A stretch of DNA of 64,000 bases, taken from contig NZ_CP144125.1 in NCBI RefSeq assembly GCF_036429475.1, positions 1,550,001 through 1,614,000 of the forward strand, in the 5' to 3' direction. Position 1 is the stretch's first letter. Each line of letters begins with the position of its first letter. Source of the stretch: Halalkalicoccus sp. CGA53 (GTDB taxonomy: Archaea; Halobacteriota; Halobacteria; Halobacteriales; Halalkalicoccaceae). Of the stretch, positions 25,465-34,129 are shown in pieces. The notes beneath the pieces were generated by a model. It saw nothing but the letters and a program-made list of their open reading frames with translations, was not told the origin of the DNA and searched no databases. The position numbers and the translations under genes were made by a program.

Positions 25465-25506
25465 GGCGCTCCCGTTGGGGACGAACGACCCTACGGGATC
25501 AGCGCC
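25465..25506. promoter_or_regulatory. Long two-stage hairpin upstream of the coiled-coil gene
   Basis: GGCGCT (25465-25470) pairs with AGCGCC (25501-25506). Inside, CCCGT-T-GGG (25471-25479) pairs with CCC-T-ACGGG (25489-25497) around a loop rich in A and C. Both arms are long and G/C-closed, so an RNA or cruciform structure is plausible. It precedes the TATA candidate at 25538 and follows the divergent small Cys-rich gene, so it may be a terminator-like or leader structure of either side. Confidence 0.5.
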
Positions 25507-25537
25507 TGCTACCGATTTACACGGTCGGGACGACCGC

Positions 25538-25592
25538 AATACTTAAGAACGTGCTGGCGGTAGTAACGGGTACCTGAACGTCACCGACGTTC
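25538..25592 (+). promoter_or_regulatory. TATA candidate and 5' stem-loop for a long leader of the coiled-coil gene
   Basis: AATACTTAAG at 25538-25547 is a good archaeal TATA match. A start about 25 bases later would place TGAACGT-CACCG-ACGTTCA (25575-25593) at the very 5' end of an RNA of about 130 bases before the ATG at 25702. A second TATA-like ATTATACC at 25629 would give a short leader instead. Which is used cannot be decided from sequence. Confidence 0.45.
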
Positions 25593-25701
25593 ACCGGAAT
25601 CGCTCGCCAATCAGAATGACAGGAGACCATTATACCGGGCTGGTTGCACTCGCGAGCGAACGCCACGACACGTCGGTGCGGAATGGCATCGAGGAACAAC
25701 T

Positions 25702-26583
25702 ATGGTAGACGCGAGTAAGAACGTAGAACTGACAGAGGAAGACCTTGAGAGCGACTCGAAAGGGAAGCTCATCAAGCTCGCAGGAAAGCTCAGAGACCGA
25801 CGGAACGACCTGAACCAGATGGCGTCGAAACGCGCCAGCAAACGCGACGAACTCAACGCCAAGACGCGCGAGAAGGTCGACGCCGCTCAGGAGCACCGGG
25901 AGAAACGCGACGAGCTCAACGAGCAGGTCCAGGAGCACAAGAAACAGCGCAACGAGCTGAACGCCGAGGCGAACGAGCTGTTCAGCAAGGTCGACCGGAT
26001 GAAATCCGACCTCGAGATCGACGAGGGAACCGACCTGGAGCAGCTCAAAGAGGAGATCGAGCAGCTCGAGTTCAAACAGCAGACGGAGGTGCTCTCGGCC
26101 GAGGACGAGCGCGAGCTGATCGAGACGATCGAGCGAAAGCGCGAGGAGTACCTCGACCGGAAGGAGAAGATGTCCCAGCACGGCGAGCTGGACGAGCTCA
26201 AAGCGGAGGCCGAGGAGGTCCGCTCGGAGGCGTCGAAACACCACCAGAAGGTGACCGAGCTCGCCGACAAGGCCCAGGAGCACCACAACCAGATGATCGA
26301 GGCCTATCGCGAGGCCGACGACGTCCGCGACGAGGCCGACGAGATGCACGAGTCGTTCGTCGAGGCCCAGGAGGCGGCCGACCGCCACCACGAGGACTTC
26401 GTCCGTGTCCAGAAGCGACTCCGCCAGCTGGACAAGAAGGAGAAAGACCGCCGCGAGGGCAAGCGCGCCGAGAAGCGCGAGGCGGAGAAACAGGAAGCCC
26501 AGGAGATCTACGACCGGTTCAAGGAGGGCGAGACCCTCGACACCGAAGACCTCATGAAGCTCCAGCGGACCGGCCTGCTCTAG
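25702..26583 (+). CDS. Archaeal coiled-coil protein (COG1340-like)
   Basis: The product is 293 aa. Apart from the first 20 residues it is almost entirely charged alpha-helical coiled coil rich in Glu, Lys and Arg with regular leucines. Examples are KLIKLAGKLRDRRNDLNQM, EQLKEEIEQLEFKQQ and RVQKRLRQLDKKEKDRREG. It ends with a small folded cap YDRFKEGETLDTEDLMKLQRTGLL that is conserved in archaeal relatives. Many databases mislabel this family as phosphoserine phosphatase; no HAD motif is present. The function is unknown, and abundance or structural/ribosome-associated roles have been guessed. Its promoter region is unusually structured. Confidence 0.8.
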   Translation: MVDASKNVELTEEDLESDSKGKLIKLAGKLRDRRNDLNQMASKRASKRDELNAKTREKVDAAQEHREKRDELNEQVQEHKKQRNELNAEANELFSKVDRMKSDLEIDEGTDLEQLKEEIEQLEFKQQTEVLSAEDERELIETIERKREEYLDRKEKMSQHGELDELKAEAEEVRSEASKHHQKVTELADKAQEHHNQMIEAYREADDVRDEADEMHESFVEAQEAADRHHEDFVRVQKRLRQLDKKEKDRREGKRAEKREAEKQEAQEIYDRFKEGETLDTEDLMKLQRTGLL

Positions 26584-26592
26584 GGGCCGACA

Positions 26593-26609
26593 CCTCTCTT
26601 TTCTCTCTC
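26593..26609 (+). terminator. Pyrimidine-rich terminator candidate after the coiled-coil gene
   Basis: CCTCTCTTTTCTCTCTC begins about 10 bases after the stop codon and is the only T-rich run nearby. Archaeal RNA polymerase terminates at such non-template T/C-rich runs without needing a hairpin. Confidence 0.4.
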
Positions 26610-26656
26610 GACTCCGGAAGCGAAGCTTTACTCACGCCGCGGCGCTACCCGTGGGT

Positions 26657-27580
26657 ATGAGCGCTCTTACCGACCGACTCCCCCGATCCGTCCTCGCCGC
26701 CTCCGGCGTGACGCTGTTCGCCGGCGTCGCCGTCGTCCCGCGCGTCCTCCGCCGGTTTCGCACCGAACCGATCGGCGTCGCGGAGGTGGGCGTCGACGGC
26801 CCGATCGTGCGGGAGCGACCACGCAGACCGCTTCGCGGCGGAACGAGCGCTGCCGCGGCCGACGCCGTCGTCGAGCAGATCGAGGCGGCCGACGAGGACG
26901 ACTCGATCGAGGGGCTGCTCGTCCGGCTGAACACGCCCGGCGGGCAGGTCGTCCCGAGCGACGACATCCGTCTCGCGATCGAGCGATTCGACGGGCCGAC
27001 CGTGGCGTACGCGACCGACGTCTGCGGTTCGGGTGGGTACTGGATCGCGAGCGCCTGTGACGAACTGTTCGCGCGCGAGGCGAGCATCGTCGGCTCGATC
27101 GGCGTGATCGGCTCGCGGGTGAACGCCACCGAACTCGCCGACCGGGTCGGGCTCTCCTACGAGCGCTTCGCCGCCGGGGACTACAAGGACGCGGGTGTTC
27201 CCCTGCGGGAGATCGACGAGGACGAGCGCGAGTACCTCCAGGGGCTGATCGACGACATCTACGAGCAGTTCGTCGACCGGGTCACGGAGGGGCGGAGCCT
27301 CGACCCGGAGACGGTGCGTGAGACCGAGGCCCGCGTCTACCTCGGCACCGACGCGCTCGACCTGGGGCTGGTCGACGCGCTCGGAACGCGCGACGACGCG
27401 ACCGATCGCCTCGCAGAACTGCTGGGCGCCGACGAGGTCGACGTCGAGGCGTTCGAACCCCCACAGGGGCTGCTCGCGCGGCTCAGGGGCGGGGCGGAGT
27501 CGAGCGCATACGCCTTCGGCGCTGGGCTCGCGAGCGCGGCCGTCGGCGACCCGGACAGAGAGCTCGAGATTCGGCTGTAG
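26657..27580 (+). CDS. sppA: Signal peptide peptidase SppA (S49 serine protease)
   Basis: The product is 307 aa from ATG 26657; a GTG two codons earlier is also possible. A single N-terminal membrane segment (residues 11-30) anchors the enzyme. The S49 core shows RLNTPGGQV, the nucleophile Ser125 in CGSGGYWIAS and the general base Lys177 in AGDYKDAG, giving the Ser-Lys dyad of short archaeal/Bacillus-type SppA. It degrades remnant signal peptides in the membrane. It is followed closely by the DUF373 membrane gene in the same direction. Confidence 0.92.
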   Translation: MSALTDRLPRSVLAASGVTLFAGVAVVPRVLRRFRTEPIGVAEVGVDGPIVRERPRRPLRGGTSAAAADAVVEQIEAADEDDSIEGLLVRLNTPGGQVVPSDDIRLAIERFDGPTVAYATDVCGSGGYWIASACDELFAREASIVGSIGVIGSRVNATELADRVGLSYERFAAGDYKDAGVPLREIDEDEREYLQGLIDDIYEQFVDRVTEGRSLDPETVRETEARVYLGTDALDLGLVDALGTRDDATDRLAELLGADEVDVEAFEPPQGLLARLRGGAESSAYAFGAGLASAAVGDPDRELEIRL

Positions 27581-27618
27581 GCGAGGGGTTTTATCCTCCG
27601 GGGCAGTGGGTTTCACCC

Positions 27619-28773
27619 GTGAGCACGCTGGTCGTCTGCCTCGACCGGTCGGGCGAGATCGCCGCCCGTGCGGGGCTCTCCGCGCCGATCGTGGGCTGGG
27701 AGGCGGTGCGCTCGCTCGTCGTCGACGTCGGCCTCGCCGACCCCGAGGACGCGGGCGTCAACTGCCTGCTCGAGGCGCTGCGGATCAGCCGCGAACTCTC
27801 CGACGAGGGCGAGGAGACGCTCGTCGCGCTCGTCTCCGGGAGCGGCGACTCCGTCGTGAGCGCCGACCGGGCGGTCGCCGCCCAGATCGACTCGCTGCTC
27901 TCGGAGAACGAGATCGAGTCGGCGGTCGTCGTCATCGACAGCGCCGAGACGGAGCGTCTCGTCCCGATCGTCGAGAGCCGGGTACGCGTCGACTCGGTGG
28001 ATCGGGTCGTCGTCAGGCAGGCCCGCGACATCGAGTCGACGTACTACTTCCTCAAGCAGTTCCTCGCCGACGAGGAGCTCAGGCGGACGACGCTCGTCCC
28101 GCTCGGGATCGCCCTGCTCGTCCTGCCCGCGATCGTCACCTACACGAGCCTCGTCGTCGGTATCGCCGCGATCACGGCCGCGATGGGGCTGTTCCTGCTC
28201 TACAAGGGCCTCGGCGTCGACACGCTGGTCGCACGCGTTCCCGGGAGCGTCCAGAACGCGCTCTACTCCGGGCAGGTGTCGGTCGTCACCTACGCCGTCG
28301 CCGGCGGCCTCGCGCTGATCGGGGCGTTCGCCGGCGCGATCGGCGTCTCCGGACTCGAGAACACCGAGGGCTACCTCCTCCCGGTCATGCGGTTCGTCTT
28401 CGACAGCGTTCCCTGGCTCGCCGCGGCAGCGCTCGTCGCCTCGACCGGCCGGCTACTCGACGAGTGGATCCGCGAGGGTCCCGTCTCCGCGGCGTACGTC
28501 AACCTCCCGTTCGGCGTGGTCGCGCTGGGACTCGTCGTTCGCGGGGTCTCGGCCTACATCCTCCAACAGAGCGCGCTCCTCTCGCTGACGCGGGTCCCGC
28601 CGATGGACATCGGCGTCGTCTCGGTCGAGGGCTTTTCGCTCTCGCCGCTACAGCACCTCGCGGCGTTCATCGCCCTCGGTATCCTCGTCAGTCTGCTCGG
28701 GATGTACACCGGCAACGCCTTCGGCGAGGCGCGGGGGGTCGAACGCGAGGCCGAACCCGACCTGCTCGACTAG
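27619..28773 (+). CDS. DUF373 family integral membrane protein
   Basis: The product is 384 aa with a GTG start. The soluble N-terminal third (MSTLVVCLDRSGEIAARAG, then ALVSGSGDSVVSADRAVAAQID and ESAVVVIDSAETERLVPIVES) is the DUF373 signature. It is followed by VRQARDIESTYYFLKQFL and six to seven hydrophobic spans. The family is archaeal and uncharacterised. The soluble part looks like a Rossmann-type or Toprim-like nucleotide fold, by inference only. It starts 39 bp after sppA and is probably in the same operon. Confidence 0.85.
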   Translation: MSTLVVCLDRSGEIAARAGLSAPIVGWEAVRSLVVDVGLADPEDAGVNCLLEALRISRELSDEGEETLVALVSGSGDSVVSADRAVAAQIDSLLSENEIESAVVVIDSAETERLVPIVESRVRVDSVDRVVVRQARDIESTYYFLKQFLADEELRRTTLVPLGIALLVLPAIVTYTSLVVGIAAITAAMGLFLLYKGLGVDTLVARVPGSVQNALYSGQVSVVTYAVAGGLALIGAFAGAIGVSGLENTEGYLLPVMRFVFDSVPWLAAAALVASTGRLLDEWIREGPVSAAYVNLPFGVVALGLVVRGVSAYILQQSALLSLTRVPPMDIGVVSVEGFSLSPLQHLAAFIALGILVSLLGMYTGNAFGEARGVEREAEPDLLD

Positions 28774-29016
28774 GTCGGCCGGAGTTCTCCGTCGCGGGTC
28801 CCACTCCCGTGTAGCCGGTTTGTCGGACCGAGACGGCCGAGTTTGTGTGTCCGCTCGTGGCGTTCTCCACGACTCCCTGCAGAGCGCTCCACCGTGCTCA
28901 CCTCTCGTCTCGCGGACGCGTAACTCTATCCGATAGAACGTAACGGGGCCGAACGCTACGCCACCCCCGCCAGTCCTCATCAGAGGGGCTTTGACCGTCG
29001 CACCCCGAAGGCGACC

Positions 29017-29739
29017 ATGTCGAACGACGGCGCGTGGATCTCGCTCTTCTCGGGGGGGAAGGACTCCTCGTGGGCGCTCTATCGCGCACTGGAGGAGGGA
29101 CTTCCCGTCTCCCGGCTGGTGACGGTCCACCCCTCCGAGGACTCCTACATGTACCACGTCCCCGCGACGGAGCTGACGGCGCTGGCCGCCGAGAGCATCG
29201 GCATCTCGCTCTCCGAGGTCGATCCCGGTGACCTCGCTGCGACGGACGCGGTCGACGCGAGCGCACAGGGCGACGCGGAAATCGAACCGCTCGAAGCCGC
29301 GCTCGTCGCGCTCGCGGAGAGCGAACCCGCAGGGATCGCCGGCGTCACCGCCGGGGCGGTCGAGAGCGAGTTCCAGACGAACAGGATAGAAGCGATGTGC
29401 GAGCGGCTCGGCTGCGAGCTGTTCGCCCCGCTCTGGCAGCGAGAGCCCTCGGTGCTCGCCAGGGAGATGATAGAGGCAGGGTTCGAGATCCACGTCGTCC
29501 AGGTCGCCGCTGCCGGCCTCGACGAGTCCTGGCTCGGCCGAACCCTCGACGAGGAGGCGCTCTCCGACCTCGAGACACTGAACGACCGCTACGGCGTCCA
29601 CGTCCTCGGCGAGGGCGGCGAGTTCGAGACGCTCGTCGTCGCCGGCCCGCACATGGACCGGCGGATCGAGTACGAGGCGGGGACGGAGTGGGACGGGACG
29701 AGGGGCCGGCTGCGGATCACCGACGCCCGGCTCTCCTGA
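29017..29739 (+). CDS. Diphthine-ammonia ligase-like PP-loop ATPase (Dph6/DUF71)
   Basis: The product is 240 aa. The ATP-PPi-type PP-loop is SGGKDSSWALYRA, followed by HPSEDSYMYHVP, the conserved GVTAGAVESEFQTNRIE and LGEGGEFETLVVAGPHM. These are family blocks of the archaeal/eukaryal Dph6 (DUF71) enzymes, which amidate diphthine on elongation factor 2 to finish diphthamide. A broader DUF71 role in cobalamin/B12-related amidation has been discussed, so the specific substrate is inferred from similarity. It is convergent with the nucleotidyltransferase gene, only 4 bp apart. Confidence 0.88.
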   Translation: MSNDGAWISLFSGGKDSSWALYRALEEGLPVSRLVTVHPSEDSYMYHVPATELTALAAESIGISLSEVDPGDLAATDAVDASAQGDAEIEPLEAALVALAESEPAGIAGVTAGAVESEFQTNRIEAMCERLGCELFAPLWQREPSVLAREMIEAGFEIHVVQVAAAGLDESWLGRTLDEEALSDLETLNDRYGVHVLGEGGEFETLVVAGPHMDRRIEYEAGTEWDGTRGRLRITDARLS

Positions 29740-29743
29740 GCTA

Positions 29744-30709
29744 TCAGCTGGCGTTGAGCTTCGTGTGCGCGCCGATCACCGCACCGGAGAGGTCGATCCC
29801 CTGGACCTGTGTCTCCCGGTCGATCAGCGTGTCCCTGATCTCGCCGTTGCGCACCACGGCGTCCTCGAAGACGACCGAGCGGGTGACGCGGGCGTTCTCG
29901 ACGGTCGCACCCGCCATGACGTGGACGTCGCCGGCGAGCTCCGCCCGCTCGACCGTGGCGTCGGGGTGGACGTAGTTCTCCCCGTCCAGGTACCACGAGA
30001 CCGCCTCGAGATAGCTCTCGGGCGTCCCGATGTCGTACCACGCCTCCTCGAACGTGAAGGCGTAGACCGGCCCGCGCTCGACCAGCCAGGCGACGAACCA
30101 GCCCGGCTCGTCCGGGTTGTTCCCGTCGGCGAGGTACTCCGAGAGCAGCGGTAAGGTCTCCGCCGGGAAGCCGTAGCAGGCGATGGAGACGAGCGTACTG
30201 GGGGGTTCGTCCGGCTTCTCCTCGAAGGCGACGACCTCCTCGCCGTCGAGTTCGACGACCCCGTACGCGCTCGCGCGGTCGGCCGAGCCGACGTCGTACG
30301 CGGCGAGCGTCGGGCTCCCCTTCGCCTCGAAGAAGTCGACGAACTCCGCTAAGTCGAAGCTGATCAGGTTGTCCCCGGCGACGACGATCGTATCCCGCGA
30401 GAGCCCCTCGCGCTCGACGAGCTGGGCGAGCGCGCCAACGACGCCGAACTTCTCGTCCTCGTCGGAGGTCTCCTCGACCGAGAGGCGCGGCTTCTCGAAC
30501 TCGCTCTCCGCGAGATGCTCCTCGAACGGACCGGCGAACCGTTCGTTCGTGCTGACGTAGACGTCCTCGATCCGGTCGTCCCGCTCGAGTTCCTCGAAGA
30601 TGTGGTCGATGACCGCCCGTTCGCCGACCGGGAGGAACATCTTCGGTCGATTGCGCGTGATCGGCCAGAGCCGGGTGGCGTACCCCCCCGCGAGTACGAC
30701 TGCGTCCAT
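29744..30709 (-). CDS. Sugar-1-phosphate nucleotidyltransferase with beta-helix tail
   Basis: The product is 321 aa from ATG 30709 (MDAVVLAGGYATRLWP). The N-terminal pyrophosphorylase motif GGYATRLWP with RPKMFLPVGE, the metal motif VVAGDNLISFDL and the specificity strand FEEKPDEP are all present. Residues from about 265 form hexapeptide-like turns of a left-handed beta-helix (HPDATVERAELAGDVHVMAGATVENARV). It makes an NDP-sugar, probably for S-layer glycosylation or surface polysaccharide, as AglF-like enzymes do, but the sugar is not evident. No glycosyltransferase neighbours are present. Confidence 0.85.
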   Translation of the reverse strand: MDAVVLAGGYATRLWPITRNRPKMFLPVGERAVIDHIFEELERDDRIEDVYVSTNERFAGPFEEHLAESEFEKPRLSVEETSDEDEKFGVVGALAQLVEREGLSRDTIVVAGDNLISFDLAEFVDFFEAKGSPTLAAYDVGSADRASAYGVVELDGEEVVAFEEKPDEPPSTLVSIACYGFPAETLPLLSEYLADGNNPDEPGWFVAWLVERGPVYAFTFEEAWYDIGTPESYLEAVSWYLDGENYVHPDATVERAELAGDVHVMAGATVENARVTRSVVFEDAVVRNGEIRDTLIDRETQVQGIDLSGAVIGAHTKLNAS

Positions 30710-30802
30710 GTCTCCACATCGAGGTGTGGGGGGATGTGTTTTCCCCCTTCGTCGACCCCCCTCGGCCGAAACCGTCTCGTCGCTCGCGCCCTCGGTACCG
30801 AC

Positions 30803-31087
30803 ATGGACGACCGGACGACCCGCGAGCGGATCGTCTCGCGCCTCCGATCCGAACCCGCCACGCCCAGCGCGCTCGCCACCGCCTTCGGCATCACCGCTGG
30901 CTCCGCGCTCTCTCACGTCGAACACGTCTCCCGTTCGCTCGAACACGACGAGGAGCAGCTACTCGTCGCCCCGCCGGAGTGTCGCGACTGTGGCTTCTCG
31001 GCGTTCGACGACCCGCTCAACCGGCCCTCGCGGTGTCCGGAGTGCAAGAGCGAGTCGATCGAGGAACCGGCCTTCACGATCGAGTGA
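30803..31087 (+). CDS. Winged-helix regulator with zinc-ribbon tail
   Basis: The product is 94 aa from ATG 30803 (MDDRTTRERIV). The N-terminal half is a wHTH: RERIVSRLRSEPATPSALATAFGITAGSALSHVEHVSRSL. The C-terminal half has a zinc ribbon with C-x2-C pairs CRDCGF and CPECKS. This architecture is a widespread haloarchaeal and methanogen family sometimes annotated as a transcriptional regulator. No ligand or target is known. It is divergent from the sugar nucleotidyltransferase, with starts about 95 bp apart, and might control it. Confidence 0.8.
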   Translation: MDDRTTRERIVSRLRSEPATPSALATAFGITAGSALSHVEHVSRSLEHDEEQLLVAPPECRDCGFSAFDDPLNRPSRCPECKSESIEEPAFTIE

Positions 31088-31276
31088 CGTGCGTCACGTG
31101 CGTCGTTCATACCGCGGAACGAGGGCTCACCGTTTCTCGCGAGAGAAGCGACTGTCCGCAACTGTGAGAGGATCTATCTGCCGACTATAAAGGATGTATG
31201 CAGTATGGCGGGTGGTGTTACTCAGCCGTGGCGAGGTGAACAGCTATCGGTCGGATAGGTGGCGTGAGCGGCTCGT

Positions 31277-31702
31277 CTATTGAGCTACGAGGATGACACC
31301 GACGCCCGCGAGCAGGAGCCCTGCGACTCTCGTTGTGGTGATCTCGTCTCCGAGCACGGCCATCCCGATGAACGCTGCGACGACGAAGTACATGGCACCG
31401 AGAGTCGAGACGACCGTCGTCGAACCACGTGAGAGACCGATGTACATCGAGACGAAGCCGATTCCGGCGAACACTCCAGCCACGCCAGCGAGCGCCCCAC
31501 CTCGTGGCGTGATGGCCAGCGAGGCACCTGATACGAAAACATACCCGACTGCAAGGATGGCTGCGACGAGATACGAGATCGCGGCAGCCGTCGTCGGGTC
31601 GATGGATTCTGAGGCAGCGTTCCCCACGACGATCCAGATTCCCCACGAAACCATCGTCAGTAACCCGAATGCCACAGCCGCATTTACCTCTGGGACTTCC
31701 AT
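31277..31702 (-). CDS. Single-unit EamA/DMT-type transporter
   Basis: The product is 141 aa from ATG 31702 (MEVPEVNAAVAFGLLTMVSW). Five hydrophobic spans form one EamA repeat, including the typical AAISYLVAAILAVGYVF and the C-terminal FIGMAVLGDEITTTRVAGLLLAGVGVILV. Single-repeat EamA proteins probably dimerise to make the ten-span DMT exporter. Its base composition is visibly lower in GC than its neighbours and codon choices are more relaxed, as are the 180 bp on either side, so it may be a recent arrival. The substrate is unknown. Confidence 0.85.
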   Translation of the reverse strand: MEVPEVNAAVAFGLLTMVSWGIWIVVGNAASESIDPTTAAAISYLVAAILAVGYVFVSGASLAITPRGGALAGVAGVFAGIGFVSMYIGLSRGSTTVVSTLGAMYFVVAAFIGMAVLGDEITTTRVAGLLLAGVGVILVAQ

Positions 31703-31966
31703 CGGTTGTATCTTCGTCCCTGTAACGGTAAAAGACGCTGTTTGTAGCGATTCTGAGTAAGACAGAGGGAACAGCCGCCAGTGACCGACGTGCACCTCAG
31801 GTTTAGAACGGCTGGACCTATTTCCGCCTAAGGCTTTCGAGAAGGCCAAAAGAAAAGATCCTCCGAACTCACGGTTCGGTATGCGTCAGCCTAGCACCCC
31901 ACCGACCGAGAGCGATTCGAGGAACGGTAGCACCGAGCGGATCGACCCGATGCGGGGCGAGTCCCG

Positions 31967-32698
31967 ATGACGCGTCCGGACGTGGACGCGCTCATGTTCG
32001 ACGTGTTCGGCACGGTCGTAGACTGGCGAAGCGGTGTCATCCGCGACGGCGAGAAGCTCGGCAGAGCTGTGGGGCTGGACGTCGATTGGGCGGCGTTCGC
32101 CGACGCCTGGCGCGAGGAGTATCAGCCCTCGCTGGCCCGCGTGCGGCGGGGAGAGATCCCCTGGCGGACCCTCGATTCCCTCCACCGCGAATCGCTCGAA
32201 CCCCTCCTCGACCGCTTCGGCGTGGACGACCTGACCGACGAGGAGACGGAGCACCTCAACCGCGTCTGGCACCGGCTGGACCCATGGCCCGACACGATCC
32301 CCGGTCTCGTCCGGCTCCGTTCGGACTACCTGATCGCCCCGCTGTCGAACGGCCACGTTCGACTCCTCACGAACATGGCCAAGCGGGCGGGCATCCCGTG
32401 GGACTTGATCCTCTCCGCCGAACTCTCGGGCCACTACAAGCCGGACGAGGAGACCTACCTGACCGCGGTCGACCTCCTGGACTGCCGTCCGGAGGAGGTG
32501 ATGATGGTCGCGGCTCACGAACGGGACCTCGACGCGAGCCGTGAGGCAGGGCTCCGGACCGCGTACATCCACCGGCCTCTGGAGTGGGGTCCCGAGCGAG
32601 TCGACGACGTCGAGAGACCTGACGAGTCGGCATACGACGTCGTTGCCGAGGACGTAGTGGACCTCGCGGAGCGATTGGGTTCCGAGCCCGTAACGTGA
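31967..32698 (+). CDS. HAD hydrolase, haloacid dehalogenase type II-like
   Basis: The product is 243 aa. Motif I is FDVFGTVVDWRSG, in which the extended VVDWRSG is typical of (S)-2-haloacid dehalogenases. Motif II is APLSNGH, motif III YKPDEETYL, and motif IV AAHERDLDASREAGLRTAYIHRP. A helical cap of about 70 residues follows motif I. The dehalogenase-type signature is clear, but many archaeal relatives act as phosphatases, so activity on haloacids is not assured. It follows the low-GC islet and is convergent with the MFS gene. Confidence 0.87.
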   Translation: MTRPDVDALMFDVFGTVVDWRSGVIRDGEKLGRAVGLDVDWAAFADAWREEYQPSLARVRRGEIPWRTLDSLHRESLEPLLDRFGVDDLTDEETEHLNRVWHRLDPWPDTIPGLVRLRSDYLIAPLSNGHVRLLTNMAKRAGIPWDLILSAELSGHYKPDEETYLTAVDLLDCRPEEVMMVAAHERDLDASREAGLRTAYIHRPLEWGPERVDDVERPDESAYDVVAEDVVDLAERLGSEPVT

Positions 32699-32796
32699 GC
32701 AGCCACAGTTCGTGTGACCCGCGGAGAAACCCGGGACCGCACGAGATCGCCGAACCCCTCGATCCTCGCTACCAACGGGACCGGTGCGGGATCGGT

Positions 32797-34059
32797 CTAC
32801 TCTCCGAGCAGCAACAGCCCGAACAGCCCGGCGAGCAGGACGCTCGCGGCCGCGATGGCGGGGAACGCGGCTGCCACGCCCCACCGGTCGGAGAGGACGC
32901 CCACGATCGCCGGCCCGCTCGCGCTCCCGACCGCCGAGGCGGTCTGGATGACCCCGAAGAGGCTCCCGCTGTAGGCGGCGTCGGCCTGTTCGGATACCAG
33001 CGCGTTCTTGACGGGGTAGCTGGCGTACATCCCCACGCCGATGAGGGCGAACCAGACGGCGAGGACCGCGATCAGGGCGACCGGGGGGAGCCCACCGAGG
33101 AGATCGGTCAGGACGAGGGTGGTCGCGACGAGGCCGGCCGTCGCGAGCGCGGCCCCGACCCCGAGCAGCCGCCGATCGAACCGATCGGCGAGGTCGCCGG
33201 CCCAGAGGGAGGCAACGCTCCCGCCGAGCAGCAGCGTGAAGAACGCGAGGTTTCCCACGGAGATCGAGCCGCCGGTAGCCCCGCCCACGTACGCCGTCGT
33301 GAACGTCTGGATCGCCCGGTGCTGGAGCGAGAGGACCAGCGTCACGAGGAAGAGGATCACGACCCCGCGCGTGACGGGGACGGCGACCGCCGAGCGTACG
33401 GACCGGAGCGCCCCTCCGGGGCTGAACTGGCGGCCGCCGTCGGACAGGGTCGTCCTCCCGTCGCCGTCATCGCCCTCGCCGCCGTCGGAGATCGACGGCA
33501 GGATCGCGAGCGTCACGAGCGTCCCGAGGGCGACCGCCCCGGCGAGGGCGACACGCCAGCCGAAGAGCGCGGCCAGCCCGCCGACGACCAGCGGCGCCGA
33601 GAGCGTCCCGAGCGCGCCGCCGAAACCGAAGACGCCCATCGCCTTCCCCTCGGTCCGCTCGGTCTCGACATCGCTCACGATCGCCATCCCCGTCGGGTGG
33701 AACGTCGCGCCGCCGATCCCGGCGATCGTCTGGGCGACGACGAGCGTTCCGTACGTCGAGGCCGTCGCCGCCAGCGCGATCCCGGCGGCCATCCCGAAGA
33801 GGCCACCCACCAACAGTCGCCGCTTCCCGATCCGGTCGGCGAGGGCGCCGGCGGGCAGCTGGAAGAGGACGTACATCGCGAAGAAGACGGTGAGCAAGAA
33901 GCCCGCCTGGCCGTAGGAGATCCCGAAGTCGGCGACCAGAAGCGGGATGATCGGCGGGACGACGATCGCGAAGAACTCGTTGACGCCATGGCCGGCCGTG
34001 ATCGGACCCACGACTCTCGGGTGGGCGACCTCGGTCACGCGTCGTAGCGGTCCGATCAC
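32797..34059 (-). CDS. Major facilitator superfamily transporter
   Basis: The product is about 420 aa using the GTG at 34059; the frame extends further and other GTG codons at 34038 or nearby are possible. Twelve hydrophobic spans are visible. The inter-helix 2-3 loop GALADRIGKRRLLV and the repeat-2 counterpart GDLADRFDRRLLG are the MFS A-motifs. A hydrophilic central loop (GEGDDGDGRTTLSDGGRQF) separates the halves. The substrate is not predictable; the overall pattern recalls fosmidomycin- or NarK/Bcr-like drug/metabolite exporters. It is adjacent to the Rieske gene on the same strand. Confidence 0.85.
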   Translation of the reverse strand: MIGPLRRVTEVAHPRVVGPITAGHGVNEFFAIVVPPIIPLLVADFGISYGQAGFLLTVFFAMYVLFQLPAGALADRIGKRRLLVGGLFGMAAGIALAATASTYGTLVVAQTIAGIGGATFHPTGMAIVSDVETERTEGKAMGVFGFGGALGTLSAPLVVGGLAALFGWRVALAGAVALGTLVTLAILPSISDGGEGDDGDGRTTLSDGGRQFSPGGALRSVRSAVAVPVTRGVVILFLVTLVLSLQHRAIQTFTTAYVGGATGGSISVGNLAFFTLLLGGSVASLWAGDLADRFDRRLLGVGAALATAGLVATTLVLTDLLGGLPPVALIAVLAVWFALIGVGMYASYPVKNALVSEQADAAYSGSLFGVIQTASAVGSASGPAIVGVLSDRWGVAAAFPAIAAASVLLAGLFGLLLLGE

Positions 34060-34129
34060 TCTCGATCCAGTGTTCGGACCGACGGCTACAAAACCCCACT
34101 CGATGGGGCAATCCAGTCGCCGAATCCGC

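Noticed and set aside
28774-29016. A possible small gene between DUF373 and the Dph6-like gene
   Set aside because: No frame on either strand shows a plausible start with domain support, so it is treated as a spacer.
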